A stretch of 64,000 nt of DNA, taken from positions 3,492,501 to 3,556,500 of the forward strand of contig NZ_CP061204.1 in NCBI RefSeq assembly GCF_014621775.1. The letters are read 5' to 3'. The position numbers and the translations under genes are program-made. The notes beneath the pieces were generated by a model. The model searched no databases. It was not told the origin of the DNA and worked only from the letters and a program-made list of their open reading frames with translations. Positions 18,173 to 29,815 of this stretch are shown here, in pieces (positions within the stretch are counted from its first letter, which is position 1; each line of letters starts with the position of its first letter). The stretch comes from Stenotrophomonas sp. 169. GTDB taxonomy: Bacteria > Pseudomonadota > Gammaproteobacteria > Xanthomonadales > Xanthomonadaceae.

Positions 18173-20377
18173 CTACCGGCCCAGGCGCGCCGCCAGGCCT
18201 TCGCGCCACAACTGCAGGGGGCTGAATCGCAGTGTCACCTCGTGCGTGCCCGCGGGTACGCAGACGGCACGGAACAACCCGTTGGCGCGCAGCACGTCTG
18301 TCGCCTCCCCGTTGATCTCCGCCCTCCAGCCCGGGGCGATCACATCGTTCACCACCAGCCACGCGGGCGCGTCAGCGTGCATCCGCACCGTCATCGTGCT
18401 CGCCGCGTGGTGCTGTTCCAGCACCTGCAGCACACCGCCTCCGGCCTCCGGGCAGAGGCCCCGCTGCGCACCTTGCGGCAGCCACAGCGCGGCGCCGAAG
18501 TCGGTCTCGTTGAAGGCCGCCGCGGGCGGCAGGTCTTCGTCATGCCAGCGCACCTGGCGCGGGTTGAGCAGGCGCGGCAACACGCTGTCACGACGCAGAT
18601 ACTGCAGTTGATCATCGTGGGCGCGCGAGCCGGGGAAGGCACCTGGCGCGAGCACCCACCGCACACCCAGCAGGTCATACAGGGGCGCGTTGAAGTCCGC
18701 GGTCCACGGGGTGTCCGGTTTTTCCTGCACGTTCTCCAACGGATCGCCGGGCATGCCGACCATCCGCAGGTAGCGGGCATCCAGCAGCGGGTTATAGCCA
18801 TTGGCCAACGGCAGCGCGTGCACGGCCGCACCGTTCGTCAACGCACCGATGCCGAAGACCAGGGCACGCTGCGGCCCGGAGGCGGTGCGCTGCGCGGACA
18901 ACAGCTGGTACGCACTCTGCGCCGCGCCAGCGCGACTGGCGGTAAGGACGGGACGGGTCGCACTGCGTGCGTTGAATGAGGTGCTGACGTTGAACACCAG
19001 CAGATCGAGCAGAACCAACCCGAGCACCCAGCGTGCGGGCGCACGATGCCGACGCAGCTGGTGGACGGCCAGCGTCCCCAGCACCGCACTCAGCGCGATC
19101 CAGGCAAACCCTGGCAACCGGCCAGTGCTGACGATCAGCCAGCCGCTGGCCACCGCCACCAGACCCGTCACCAGCACCGATGGCCAATGCGGTCGCAGCC
19201 CGTGCTGGGCGAGTGCAACCTGCAAGGCGGACGCAGCCAACCATGCCGCTGCGGGCACCGCGAGGAACAGCGCATCGGAGGGTCGACGGAACAGGTCCAG
19301 CCCGGGCAGCCACTCGAACAGCAGCGGGAACACCGGCGTCGCGCCCCCCAGGGCGAACAGGACGGCAAAAACGACGACCGCCAACGCGATGCGCGCCTGC
19401 GTGGGCGTGCGACGAATGACCTCGCCGCCCCACGCCAGCCAGACCGCCAACGGGACGGCACCTACGTAGAGATAGTCGGTCGTGACATCGCCGAATGCCC
19501 AGCTGTCACCACGGCCCTGCGAGAAGATGTTGCCTGAAAGCAGAGTGGCAAGGGACTGCCACTGGATGGCCCCGGGCAGCGCGGTGTCGAGCGTGACGCC
19601 ATCGCGATTGGTCTGTGCCAGCCACGCGAACGTCGACAGCCACTGCGGTGCGCTGATCAGCGCAGCCACCGCCCCCACCACGGCCAACTGCAGGAGCAGG
19701 CGAACGCGCTGGCGATCAGCGACGACAAGCGCGCCCACCGAATAAACCGCGCACGCGAGCACGATCAGATACGTGACCTGGGTCAACTGCAGCGCGCACA
19801 GCCCACCCGCGATGCCGGCCAGCACGGCATGCCGCCACTGCAGATGGCGGCGCAGCTGGTCCAGTGCCAGCCACAGCCAGGGCAGCATGCAGTAACTGAC
19901 GATCATCGGGGTATGCTGCAGGCGCGCCGCCGCGACCCCTCCGAACAGGAAGACCAGGGCGAACATCAGCTGCGGCAAGCGCTGCAATCCCTGGGTTGCC
20001 GCAAGTTTCAACGCCCCCATCCCCGCCACCAGCACATGCAGCAGGATCACCACCGTGAACCAGTGCAGGGACGTCGGTGCCAGCAGCATCGGCAGCACCA
20101 CGGTCGGCTGCAGGGTCATCATCTGCGGATCGGCCAACTGCGGGTATCCACCGTGCAGGTAAGGATTCCACCAGGGTAGGTCGAGCTGCAGCAGCTGCTG
20201 CGCGGTGAAGCTCACTGCCGGAAAGAACTGCTGGACCGCATCGAAGGGAATCGTCCAGACGCCAAGCAGCCACGGCAGGCAGAGAACCAGCCAGAGGGCG
20301 CTCCATGCCAATCCCGTCGTCTGCCGGAGTCGGGCCCAGCCGCTCGTGGCCGCCGTCGTGCTGATCATCTGCTGCAC
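18173..20377 (-). CDS. YfhO-like multispanning membrane protein
   Basis: A 734-residue protein with about a dozen membrane helices across the first two thirds and a soluble C-terminal region. The N-terminal part has WTIPFDAVQQFFPAVSF and PWWNPYLHGGYPQLADPQ, the pattern of the YfhO family (GT-C-like membrane proteins linked to lipoteichoic or polysaccharide glycosylation in Firmicutes). The Xanthomonadaceae function is unknown. The first codon is GTG at 20377; an ATG at 20368 is the alternative. It follows the chorismate mutase gene with a 19-base gap, so the two are probably cotranscribed. Confidence 0.85.
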   Translation of the reverse strand: MQQMISTTAATSGWARLRQTTGLAWSALWLVLCLPWLLGVWTIPFDAVQQFFPAVSFTAQQLLQLDLPWWNPYLHGGYPQLADPQMMTLQPTVVLPMLLAPTSLHWFTVVILLHVLVAGMGALKLAATQGLQRLPQLMFALVFLFGGVAAARLQHTPMIVSYCMLPWLWLALDQLRRHLQWRHAVLAGIAGGLCALQLTQVTYLIVLACAVYSVGALVVADRQRVRLLLQLAVVGAVAALISAPQWLSTFAWLAQTNRDGVTLDTALPGAIQWQSLATLLSGNIFSQGRGDSWAFGDVTTDYLYVGAVPLAVWLAWGGEVIRRTPTQARIALAVVVFAVLFALGGATPVFPLLFEWLPGLDLFRRPSDALFLAVPAAAWLAASALQVALAQHGLRPHWPSVLVTGLVAVASGWLIVSTGRLPGFAWIALSAVLGTLAVHQLRRHRAPARWVLGLVLLDLLVFNVSTSFNARSATRPVLTASRAGAAQSAYQLLSAQRTASGPQRALVFGIGALTNGAAVHALPLANGYNPLLDARYLRMVGMPGDPLENVQEKPDTPWTADFNAPLYDLLGVRWVLAPGAFPGSRAHDDQLQYLRRDSVLPRLLNPRQVRWHDEDLPPAAAFNETDFGAALWLPQGAQRGLCPEAGGGVLQVLEQHHAASTMTVRMHADAPAWLVVNDVIAPGWRAEINGEATDVLRANGLFRAVCVPAGTHEVTLRFSPLQLWREGLAARLGR

Positions 20378-20396
20378 CCGTGCTTTCCTTGCTTCG

Positions 20397-20942
20397 TCAG
20401 CGCGCGCCGTCAGTTTCGAGGCGACAAAGATCAGTCATGGCCCGCACCAACGCGACATGCCCGAGGGCCTCCTGCCTGCTGCGATCCACTGCCTCGGCAA
20501 CCGTCTTCGTGCAGCCCGGCTGGCCGCGCTCCGGCGCGATGTCGGGCCATAGCGCCAGCAGCTTTTCGTCTGCCGCGTCGATGAGGCGACGCAACGCCTC
20601 CAGCGAAGGCGCGGGCGGTGGCACCTCCCCTGCCGCATAGCGATGGAAGGCGACATGCTGGATCAGCTTGTTGGCCTCGATCAGCTGGCGGTAGAAATGC
20701 GCCACCGCTTCCGCGTCCAGGCCCAGCTGGGTCGCGCGGACGCGCTTGTCCTGCAGCACCTGTGCTTCGCGGATGAGATCTTCCACCGGGCGCGCGGCGG
20801 GGTACTTGAACGCTGCCACCTCATGCGCAATGGCATTGCGCTCGGCGGCGACGGCAACGAAGCGATCCATCGGGGTGGCCTGCGCGGCGGCAGGCAGCAA
20901 CGTCGCAAGCAGCACTGCCCGGCAGCAATCGAGAACAGGCAT
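20397..20942 (-). CDS. exported chorismate mutase (*AroQ type)
   Basis: A 181-residue protein with a signal peptide (about 1-22, ending AAAQA) followed by an all-helical AroQ-gamma domain. Conserved features include ERNAIAHEVAAFKY near the start, DKRVRAT, and FYRQLIEANKLIQ, which supply the Arg/Lys/Gln active-site residues known for secreted chorismate mutases. The reaction, chorismate to prephenate, would occur in the periplasm or outside the cell, where its role is unclear. The start has GGAAGGTG about six bases upstream. A longer open frame upstream has no such site. Confidence 0.88.
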   Translation of the reverse strand: MPVLDCCRAVLLATLLPAAAQATPMDRFVAVAAERNAIAHEVAAFKYPAARPVEDLIREAQVLQDKRVRATQLGLDAEAVAHFYRQLIEANKLIQHVAFHRYAAGEVPPPAPSLEALRRLIDAADEKLLALWPDIAPERGQPGCTKTVAEAVDRSRQEALGHVALVRAMTDLCRLETDGAR

Positions 20943-21042
20943 GGCGCACCTTCCGGAAGAAGAAGCACACAGGGTGAGCCCGGTGGGTGGCCAGCACGAG
21001 GAACCGGCGCACAGTTCGCGCCGGCATCCTGGACGATGCACG

Positions 21043-21072
21043 GAAAATACAAACGCCGGCACAAGGCCGGCG
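21043..21072 (-). terminator. rho-independent terminator of the atp operon
   Basis: On the minus strand a 7-bp GC stem (21072-21066 with 21060-21054, loop CTTGT) is followed by TTTGTATTTT. It lies 60 bases after the atpC stop and before the chorismate mutase gene. Confidence 0.75.
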
Positions 21073-21132
21073 CAGGTGAAGCCGTCGCGTACAAGCGCGG
21101 CGCCCAATCGGGTCGCCGCCGCCCGGCAGCGG

Positions 21133-21555
21133 TCAGTGCTTCAAGTTCTTGCGCAGGCGTTCAAGCGCCTGCAGCTGGGCGGTCACTTCGGCCAGCTTCT
21201 GCTGGGCTTCGGCGATCTCCATGCCTTCGCCGCGATTGGCCAGCATGCGCTCGGCTTCTTCCTTGGCCTTGCGTACGGCGGCTTCATCGATGTCCTGCGC
21301 GCGGATGGCCGTATCGGCCAGCACGGTTACCACCTGCGGCTGTACTTCCAGGATGCCGCCGGTGATGAAGAAGTCCAGCTGCTCGCCATTGGCCTGGGTG
21401 ACCACGACCTTGCCCGGCTTCAGGCGGGTGATCAGCGGTGCGTGCTTGGGCGCGATGCCCAGCTCGCCCAGCTCACCGGTGGCCACGACCAGGGTCGCTT
21501 CACCCCGGAAGATTTCCTGCTCGGCGCTGACGATGTCGCAACGGATCGTGCTCAT
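21133..21555 (-). CDS. atpC: F1Fo ATP synthase epsilon subunit
   Basis: A 140-residue subunit of the F1 central stalk. The N-terminal beta-sandwich ([32 protein letters not shown]) and a C-terminal helix pair ([20 protein letters not shown] region to [10 protein letters not shown]) match the family. It is the last gene of the operon, and a terminator follows. The start is the ATG at 21555, with MSTIR as in related proteins. Confidence 0.97.
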   Translation of the reverse strand: MSTIRCDIVSAEQEIFRGEATLVVATGELGELGIAPKHAPLITRLKPGKVVVTQANGEQLDFFITGGILEVQPQVVTVLADTAIRAQDIDEAAVRKAKEEAERMLANRGEGMEIAEAQQKLAEVTAQLQALERLRKNLKH

Positions 21556-21668
21556 GCAAATCTCTTCACTGTTCGCGGCGGCACGATGCCACCGGGGAGG
21601 AGCCACGGCGCGGGCGGGTGCCCGGCGCCGGTGTCAGGTCGGGCAGGATCGCTCCCGCCCGTCCCGGA

Positions 21669-23976
<2,308 letters not shown>

Positions 23977-24002
23977 CTCTTATTCCCGTATGTTCAACGG
24001 TA

Positions 24003-24023
24003 GAGCGGGGACTGGCCCCGCTC
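24003..24023 (-). promoter_or_regulatory. intercistronic hairpin between atpA and atpG
   Basis: An 8-bp perfect stem (24003-24010 with 24016-24023, loop ACTGG on the plus strand) lies between atpA and atpG. There is no T run, so it is more likely an mRNA processing or stability element than a terminator. Confidence 0.55.
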
Positions 24024-24034
24024 CACGTGCGCTG

Positions 24035-25582
24035 TTACCAGCTGCCGGTGGTCTTGAACTCGGTGATGCCCTTCTTGAAGGCCTCTTCGATGTCCTTGTC
24101 CCAACCGCCGGTGGCGTTGACCTTGCCGATCAGCTCGCCCTGGGTGTTGGCGAAATGGGCGTGCAGGCCTTCTTCGAACGCCAGCAGCTTGTTGACCGGC
24201 ACGTCGTCGAGGTAACCCTCGTTGACGGCGTAGATCGACAGCGCCTGGTTGGCGATCGACATCGGCGCGTACTGCTTCTGCTTCATCAGCTCGGTGACGC
24301 GCTGACCGCGCTCCAGCTGCTTGCGGGTGGCTTCGTCCAGGTCCGAGGCGAACTGCGCGAACGCAGCCAGTTCACGGTACTGGGCCAGCGAGATACGGAT
24401 GCCGCCGGACAGCTTCTTGATGATCTTGGTCTGGGCCGAGCCACCCACGCGTGACACCGAGATACCGGCGTTGACGGCCGGACGGATACCGGCGTTGAAC
24501 AGATCGGTTTCCAGGAAGATCTGACCGTCGGTGATCGAGATCACGTTGGTCGGCACGAACGCAGACACGTCGCCGGCCTGCGTTTCGATGATCGGCAGTG
24601 CGGTCAGCGAACCGGTCTTGCCGGTCACGGCGCCGTTGGTGAACTTTTCCACATACTCTTCGGACACGCGGGCGGCGCGCTCGAGCAGGCGGGAATGCAG
24701 GTAGAACACGTCGCCCGGGTAGGCTTCGCGACCCGGCGGGCGCTTCAGCAGCAGCGAGATCTGGCGGTAGGCGACAGCCTGCTTGGACAGATCGTCGTAC
24801 ACGATCAGGGCGTCTTCGCCGCGATCCATGAAGTACTCGCCCATGGTGCAGCCCGCGTAGGCGCTGATGTACTGCATCGCAGCCGATTCAGAGGCGGTGG
24901 CGGCGACGACCACGGTGTGGGCCAGCGCGCCGTTCTCTTCCAGCTTGCGCACGATGTTCGCCACGGTCGATGCCTTCTGGCCGATCGCGACGTACACGCA
25001 CTTGATGCCGGTGTCTTTCTGGTTGATCACCGCATCGATGGCCAGGGCGGTCTTGCCGGTCTGGCGGTCACCGATGACCAGCTCGCGCTGGCCACGGCCG
25101 ATCGGGATCATGGAGTCGACCGACTTGTAACCGGTCTGCACCGGCTGATCGACCGACTTGCGCCAGATCACGCCCGGGGCCACACGCTCCACCGGAGCGG
25201 TCAGTTCGGTGCCCAGCGGGCCCTTGCCGTCGATCGGCTCGCCCAGCGCGTTCACCACGCGGCCGAGCAGCTCCGGACCAACCGGCACTTCGAGGATGCG
25301 GCCGGTGGTCTTGGCCACGTCGCCTTCGCGAAGGTTCTGGTAATCACCCAGCACCACGGCGCCGACCGAGTCGCGCTCCAGGTTCAGGGCGAGGGCGAAG
25401 GTGTTGTTGGGCAGTTCGATCATTTCGCCCTGCATCACGTCGGCCAGGCCGAAGATGCGCACGATGCCGTCGGACACGCTGGTCACGGTGCCTTCGTTGC
25501 GCGATTCCGCGGCCAGCTTGACCTTCTCGATGCGGTTCTTGATCAGTTCGCTGATTTCGGAGGGATTGAGCGTGGTTGCCAT
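24035..25582 (-). CDS. atpA: F1Fo ATP synthase alpha subunit
   Basis: A 515-residue non-catalytic nucleotide-binding subunit. The P-loop GDRQTGKT lies in [20 protein letters not shown], with the arginine-finger region [24 protein letters not shown]. It starts [19 protein letters not shown]. Length is typical (513 in E. coli). Confidence 0.99.
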   Translation of the reverse strand: MATTLNPSEISELIKNRIEKVKLAAESRNEGTVTSVSDGIVRIFGLADVMQGEMIELPNNTFALALNLERDSVGAVVLGDYQNLREGDVAKTTGRILEVPVGPELLGRVVNALGEPIDGKGPLGTELTAPVERVAPGVIWRKSVDQPVQTGYKSVDSMIPIGRGQRELVIGDRQTGKTALAIDAVINQKDTGIKCVYVAIGQKASTVANIVRKLEENGALAHTVVVAATASESAAMQYISAYAGCTMGEYFMDRGEDALIVYDDLSKQAVAYRQISLLLKRPPGREAYPGDVFYLHSRLLERAARVSEEYVEKFTNGAVTGKTGSLTALPIIETQAGDVSAFVPTNVISITDGQIFLETDLFNAGIRPAVNAGISVSRVGGSAQTKIIKKLSGGIRISLAQYRELAAFAQFASDLDEATRKQLERGQRVTELMKQKQYAPMSIANQALSIYAVNEGYLDDVPVNKLLAFEEGLHAHFANTQGELIGKVNATGGWDKDIEEAFKKGITEFKTTGSW

Positions 25583-25597
25583 CGTCGAGTCCTAGTG

Positions 25598-25613
25598 CCG
25601 GCGGTAACGCCGG
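25598..25613 (-). promoter_or_regulatory. intercistronic hairpin between atpH and atpA
   Basis: CCGGCG (25598-25603) pairs with CGCCGG (25608-25613) around a GTAA loop, in the 45-base gap before atpA. It is probably a local mRNA structure near the atpA leader; its function is inferred only from position. Confidence 0.4.
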
Positions 25614-25627
25614 ACGTTTAATTGAAT

Positions 25628-26155
25628 TCAGTTAGCGAGTGCGGTCTGCAGACGGGCGAGCTTGCCCTTCAGCGAACCGTCGATGACCACGTCACCGGCG
25701 TCGATCACGGCGCCGCCGATCAGCGACGCATCCACCGCGGTGGACACATCCACTTCGCGGCCGAAGCGCTTGCGCAGCGCAGCCTTGATCGCGTCCAGTT
25801 CACCGGGCGACAGTTCGTTGGCCGAGGTCACCGTGGCCTTCACCACGTGTTCGGCTTCGGCGCGCAGCTGGTCGTACATGCCGGCGATTTCCGGCAGCAG
25901 CGGCAAGCGGCGGGCATCGGCGAGGATGGACAGGAACCGCGAGAAGGTCTCGCTGCGCTGGTCCGGGGCGAGCAGCGCGACGGCGTCGTCGCGGCCCAGC
26001 TCCGGGTTGGCGAGCAGGGCCGACACGCGAGGGTCGGCGGCGACATGGGCGGAGAACGCAAGCGCATCCGTCCACGGCGCGAACGCACCTTCGTCACGCG
26101 CGGTCGCAAAGGCGGCGCGGGCGTAAGGGCGGGCAAGCGTGAGGGCCTGGCTCAT
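25628..26155 (-). CDS. atpH: F1Fo ATP synthase delta subunit
   Basis: A 175-residue peripheral-stalk subunit linking F1 to subunit b. It starts MSQALTLARPYARAAFATAR, the family N-terminus, and ends with the conserved GGAVIDAGDVVIDGSLKGKLARL. The in-frame start 27 codons upstream lies inside atpF and is rejected. It lies one base after the atpF stop. Confidence 0.97.
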   Translation of the reverse strand: MSQALTLARPYARAAFATARDEGAFAPWTDALAFSAHVAADPRVSALLANPELGRDDAVALLAPDQRSETFSRFLSILADARRLPLLPEIAGMYDQLRAEAEHVVKATVTSANELSPGELDAIKAALRKRFGREVDVSTAVDASLIGGAVIDAGDVVIDGSLKGKLARLQTALAN

Positions 26156-26156
26156 A

Positions 26157-26627
26157 TCAGATCTCCGAAGCCAGCTCGTCGAGCAGCGCCTTGTGGGCGT
26201 TGGCATCGATTTCGCGCTTGAGCAGCTTCTCCGCACCGCTTACGGCCAGCGCGGACACCTGCTTGCGCAGCTCCTCGCGGGCACGGTTGGCGGCGAGGTC
26301 GATTTCAGCCTGGGCCAGTTCTTTCTGGCGGTTGGCTTCGGCGATCGCTTCATTCTTGGCGGCTTCAACGATCTGGTTGGCGCGCGCGTGGGCCTGGTCA
26401 ATGATTTCATTGGCCTTGCCGCGTGCATCCTTCAGGGCTTCGTTGACCTTGTCCTGGGCCTGGGCGAGATCTTTCTGGCTGCGATCGGCAGCGGCGAGAC
26501 CTTCAGCGATCTTCTGCTGGCGCTCTTCGATCGCATTCATCAGCGGCGGCCAGATCTTGGTCGCGATGATCCAGATCAGGGCTGCAAAGGCCAGGGCCTG
26601 GGCGATGAGTGTAAAACCGATTTCCAT
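26157..26627 (-). CDS. atpF: F1Fo ATP synthase b subunit
   Basis: A 156-residue stator subunit. One N-terminal membrane helix (about 5-25, [24 protein letters not shown]) is followed by a long charged coiled-coil ([20 protein letters not shown] onwards). Length equals E. coli b (156). Confidence 0.98.
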   Translation of the reverse strand: MEIGFTLIAQALAFAALIWIIATKIWPPLMNAIEERQQKIAEGLAAADRSQKDLAQAQDKVNEALKDARGKANEIIDQAHARANQIVEAAKNEAIAEANRQKELAQAEIDLAANRAREELRKQVSALAVSGAEKLLKREIDANAHKALLDELASEI

Positions 26628-26660
26628 TTTATTCGCTCAGTCGGTGGTGACGGGGTGGAA

Positions 26661-26681
26661 GTGCCGCCCGGTGGGCGGCAC
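26661..26681 (-). promoter_or_regulatory. intercistronic hairpin between atpE and atpF
   Basis: A 9-bp perfect GC stem (26661-26669 with 26673-26681, 3-base loop) lies after the atpE stop in a 114-base gap. Such a stem could protect the atpE message, since the c ring needs about ten copies per enzyme; that role is inference. Confidence 0.6.
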
Positions 26682-26741
26682 CCCCGAACCTTCATCCGAT
26701 ACCAGGCACCAGCGGTGCCCGGTCGTTTCACAGAGGCTGGA

Positions 26742-27083
<342 letters not shown>

Positions 27084-27109
27084 CTAACGGATGAAGGGTG
27101 CAGCGAAAC

Positions 27110-27898
27110 TCAGTGACTGTCTTCGGACAGGCTCAGGTACACGATGGACAGCATCATGAAGATGAAAGCCTGCAGCGGAATCACCAACAGGTGGAACAGC
27201 ATCCAGCCGAAGCCGGCGAAGGCGCCTGCGAACATGCCGGCGATACCTGCACCGCCCAGCACCCAGATCAGCAGGAAGACGATTTCCCCGCCGAACATGT
27301 TGCCGAACAGTCGCATCGCCAGCGAAATCGGCTTGCTCAGCCACTCGACGATGTTCAGGATCAGGTTGAACGGCAGCATCCACTTGCCGAACGGCGCGGT
27401 CAGGAACTCCTTGGTGAATCCACCAATGCCCTTGGAGCGCAGTGCGAAGAACAGCATGAGGAAGAACACGCTGATCGACATGCCGAGGGTGGCATTGACG
27501 TCAGCGGTCGGGACCGGCTTCCAGTACGGCACACCGAGGGCTTCCAGCGGCATGGCGATGAAATCGGCCGGGATCATCTTGATGAGATTCATCAACAGGA
27601 TCCAGAAGAAGATCGTGATCGCGATCGGCGTCACCAGCTTGCTGGTGCCGTGGTAGGTGTCCTTGGCCTGCCGGTCAACGAACTCCAGGCAGATTTCCAC
27701 GAAGGCCTGCCACTTGCCCGGCACGCCGGCCGTGGCATTGCGGGTCGCCATCCAGAAAGCGAAAACCATCACCAGACCCATCAGGACCGACGTGGCGATG
27801 GTATCCAGGTGCAGCGCCCACGGGCTGCCATGCCCAACGGTGAGGTTGTGCAGGTGATGCTGGATGTAGGAGGTGGGTGTCAACGCCTCGCCTGCCAT
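27110..27898 (-). CDS. atpB: F1Fo ATP synthase a subunit
   Basis: A 262-residue membrane subunit forming the proton half-channels. Five to six helices are evident. The essential arginine lies in the segment SKPISLAMRLFGNMFGGEIVF, and the C-terminal helix carries MLFHLLVIPLQAFIFMMLSIVYLS. It starts MAGEALTPTSYIQHHLHNLTVG. Confidence 0.98.
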   Translation of the reverse strand: MAGEALTPTSYIQHHLHNLTVGHGSPWALHLDTIATSVLMGLVMVFAFWMATRNATAGVPGKWQAFVEICLEFVDRQAKDTYHGTSKLVTPIAITIFFWILLMNLIKMIPADFIAMPLEALGVPYWKPVPTADVNATLGMSISVFFLMLFFALRSKGIGGFTKEFLTAPFGKWMLPFNLILNIVEWLSKPISLAMRLFGNMFGGEIVFLLIWVLGGAGIAGMFAGAFAGFGWMLFHLLVIPLQAFIFMMLSIVYLSLSEDSH

Positions 27899-27930
27899 GT
27901 GTCCGGAACCTTAGTTATTTAGAAATTCGA

Positions 27931-28311
27931 TCAACGCCTGGCCAGAGCCAGGACCTGAAACATCAAGCCAACCGCGATACCGGCCAGGAGTGCCAACGCG
28001 GGCAGCCTGAATACCAGAAATCCAACGATCAGCACACCAAACACCACCGCCCACTTGGCCACCACCGCGATGATCAGCCGTGCCATTGCCGAGCCTGCCG
28101 CCTGTACACCGCCCCCCAGCGCCATCCGTGCCGCCACCCAGCCACCGGCTGAAACCGCAAGCCCGGACAGCAGTGCGCCCAGCGCATGCTTCGGACTCAC
28201 CAGCAGGAAGCCAAGGGCCAGGACAATCACTGCCGCCAGCGGATAGACCGCGGCGCGCAGCATCAGTCGCCGACCCGGATCAACGGAATTCAGCACAGAG
28301 ACGTCCCGCAC
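27931..28311 (-). CDS. atpI: ATP synthase subunit I (AtpI/UncI)
   Basis: A 126-residue protein with four membrane helices, first in the atp operon. AtpI is an assembly factor for the c ring. The start used is GTG at 28311; an in-frame ATG 16 codons later (28263) is the alternative, and neither has a strong ribosome-binding site. The order atpI-B-E-F-H-A-G-D-C is complete. Confidence 0.88.
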   Translation of the reverse strand: MRDVSVLNSVDPGRRLMLRAAVYPLAAVIVLALGFLLVSPKHALGALLSGLAVSAGGWVAARMALGGGVQAAGSAMARLIIAVVAKWAVVFGVLIVGFLVFRLPALALLAGIAVGLMFQVLALARR

Positions 28312-28363
28312 ATTGGAGTGGAAAGGCGTGAGGCAGCAGCGTGGTGCCTCGTCGAGCCGCCAA

Positions 28364-28393
28364 ATTATAGCAATGGGACAATTTGCGAGACAA
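28364..28393 (-). promoter_or_regulatory. sigma-70 promoter of the atp operon
   Basis: On the minus strand TTGTCT (28393-28388) and a consensus TATAAT (28369-28364) are separated by 18 bases. The start would be about 45-50 bases before the atpI GTG. Confidence 0.7.
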
Positions 28394-28537
28394 CCGCTGC
28401 GTGTTCATACCGGATCGGTGCAAGTTACGGGATGGCCGGGATTTTTCCATCCGGGGGCGGGACAATCAGGCCCAGCGGGGGTCGGGGCCATGTCGCAGTG
28501 CACCATTGAACTTTGGTCGCGGACCGGTGTCCAACCC

Positions 28538-28620
28538 CTCGGCCTGCCCTCTCTCATCCTCGTCGGCGCAGTTTGCAGGTCGGTAACCGAGTCCCGCCAC
28601 TGCCTGGCGGGACTTTTTTT
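28538..28620 (+). ncRNA. candidate small RNA with pyrimidine-rich loop
   Basis: No gene on the plus strand precedes the strong terminator at 28590-28620, so it must end an untranslated transcript. Just upstream, CTCGG-CCTGC (28538-28547) pairs with GCAGG (28575-28579) and CCGAG (28587-28591), enclosing a CU-rich loop (CCTCTCTCATCCTC) able to pair with Shine-Dalgarno sequences. The 5' end is not defined and I found no clear promoter. It could instead be an attenuator leader for the barrel gene at 28766. No known RNA family was recognised. Confidence 0.4.
28590..28620 (+). terminator. strong rho-independent terminator
   Basis: A 10-bp stem (28590-28599 with 28605-28614, loop CTGCC) is followed by seven T (28614-28620) on the plus strand. 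The reverse strand has no T run after the stem. Confidence 0.85.
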
Positions 28621-28765
28621 CTCTGTATCGGTGCCTGCCGGCGACACTCGGGTTCTGTGCATTAAGCCTTTTCTGACGCGTTCTCCACCATACCTTCACG
28701 AATGGTGGACGCGGTGTTAGCGATAGTGGCGCAACTTTCGTTGAACCACTGCAAGGATTTCGCCG

Positions 28766-29584
28766 ATGCGCTCCGCTCCCACCCTGCTTGCTCTCTCGCT
28801 GGTCGCCGTCGGCGCCGGCTTCGCATCTACCGCGCACGCTGCTGAAGGCGACGACCGCTTCACGCTGCGCCTGGGTGCGATGAACATCGATACCGACAAC
28901 ACGATCCGCGGCAGCACCACCATTGCCGGGCAGGACGTGAATCTGAACGAAGATTTCAGCATGGGCGGTAAGGAATGGGAGCCGCGCGTCGACGGCGTGT
29001 TCCGCTTCAGCGACCGCCAGCGCCTGATCTTCGACTACTTCAAGTGGGACAAAGATCGCCGCGAGACCCTGAACGACGGCATCGCCTTCGGCGACATCAG
29101 CGTGCCGGAAGGCAGCTTCGTCAAGGCCGAACTGAAGTACCAGGTCGCCACGCTGGTGTATGACTACTCCGTCGTCGACACCGACCGCTTCGACCTGGGC
29201 CTGCAGATCGGTGCCGAGTGGGCACAGATCAGCGCCAAGGGCTTCGCGGACCTGGGCACCGTCTACAACGGCCGCTTCCTGGATGAAAAGGAAAACGGCG
29301 TGGCCCCGGTGGTCGGCGCGCGCATGACCTTCAATCCGGCGGATCGCTGGATGATCAATCTTCAGGGCCAGTACCTCAACACCAGCTGGGGCAACTTCGA
29401 TGACTACAAGGGCGACCTGAGCCGCGCCAATGCGATCGTCGAGTACCGCCTGACCGATACGTTCGGCATCTTCGCTGGCTATGACTGGTTCAAGCTGGAC
29501 GTCGATCAGCGCGGCAGCGACGGCGTGATCGGTCTGAAGCAGGAGTTCAAGGGTCCGGTCGCGGGCGTCAGCCTTTCGTTCTGA
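28766..29584 (+). CDS. outer-membrane beta-barrel protein, function unknown
   Basis: A 272-residue precursor with a signal peptide (about 1-25, ending STAHA), then alternating amphipathic strands and a C-terminal Phe (GVSLSF), the usual signal for outer-membrane insertion. No domain of known activity is recognised; the size and pattern suggest an 8- to 12-stranded barrel. AAGGA lies eight bases before the ATG. It is transcribed alone, after the terminator at 28590 and before the one at 29606. Confidence 0.85.
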   Translation: MRSAPTLLALSLVAVGAGFASTAHAAEGDDRFTLRLGAMNIDTDNTIRGSTTIAGQDVNLNEDFSMGGKEWEPRVDGVFRFSDRQRLIFDYFKWDKDRRETLNDGIAFGDISVPEGSFVKAELKYQVATLVYDYSVVDTDRFDLGLQIGAEWAQISAKGFADLGTVYNGRFLDEKENGVAPVVGARMTFNPADRWMINLQGQYLNTSWGNFDDYKGDLSRANAIVEYRLTDTFGIFAGYDWFKLDVDQRGSDGVIGLKQEFKGPVAGVSLSF

Positions 29585-29605
29585 TCCATTAGTTTGGCGA
29601 AATAG

Positions 29606-29632
29606 AAAACCCCAGGCCTGCCTGGGGTTTTT
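29606..29632 (+). terminator. rho-independent terminator of the barrel gene
   Basis: AAACCCCAGG (29607-29616) pairs with CCTGGGGTTT (29621-29630), and a T run follows. It lies 22 bases after the barrel gene stop. Confidence 0.85.
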
Positions 29633-29815
29633 CGTTTGAGCACGCTACCGCATGCTGCGTGCAGGGTGTTGGTCGGTTATCAGTCGCGGGTTCGCAGCTG
29701 CCAGGCAGCCCCTTTCGACAGGATCGCCTTCGTCGACTTCAACATGCTGGAAGGCCGCGGGCTGCCCTACCCGCTGCACGGCTGCTTCGCTCAGGCGAAA
29801 GCGCGTGCCAAGTGC

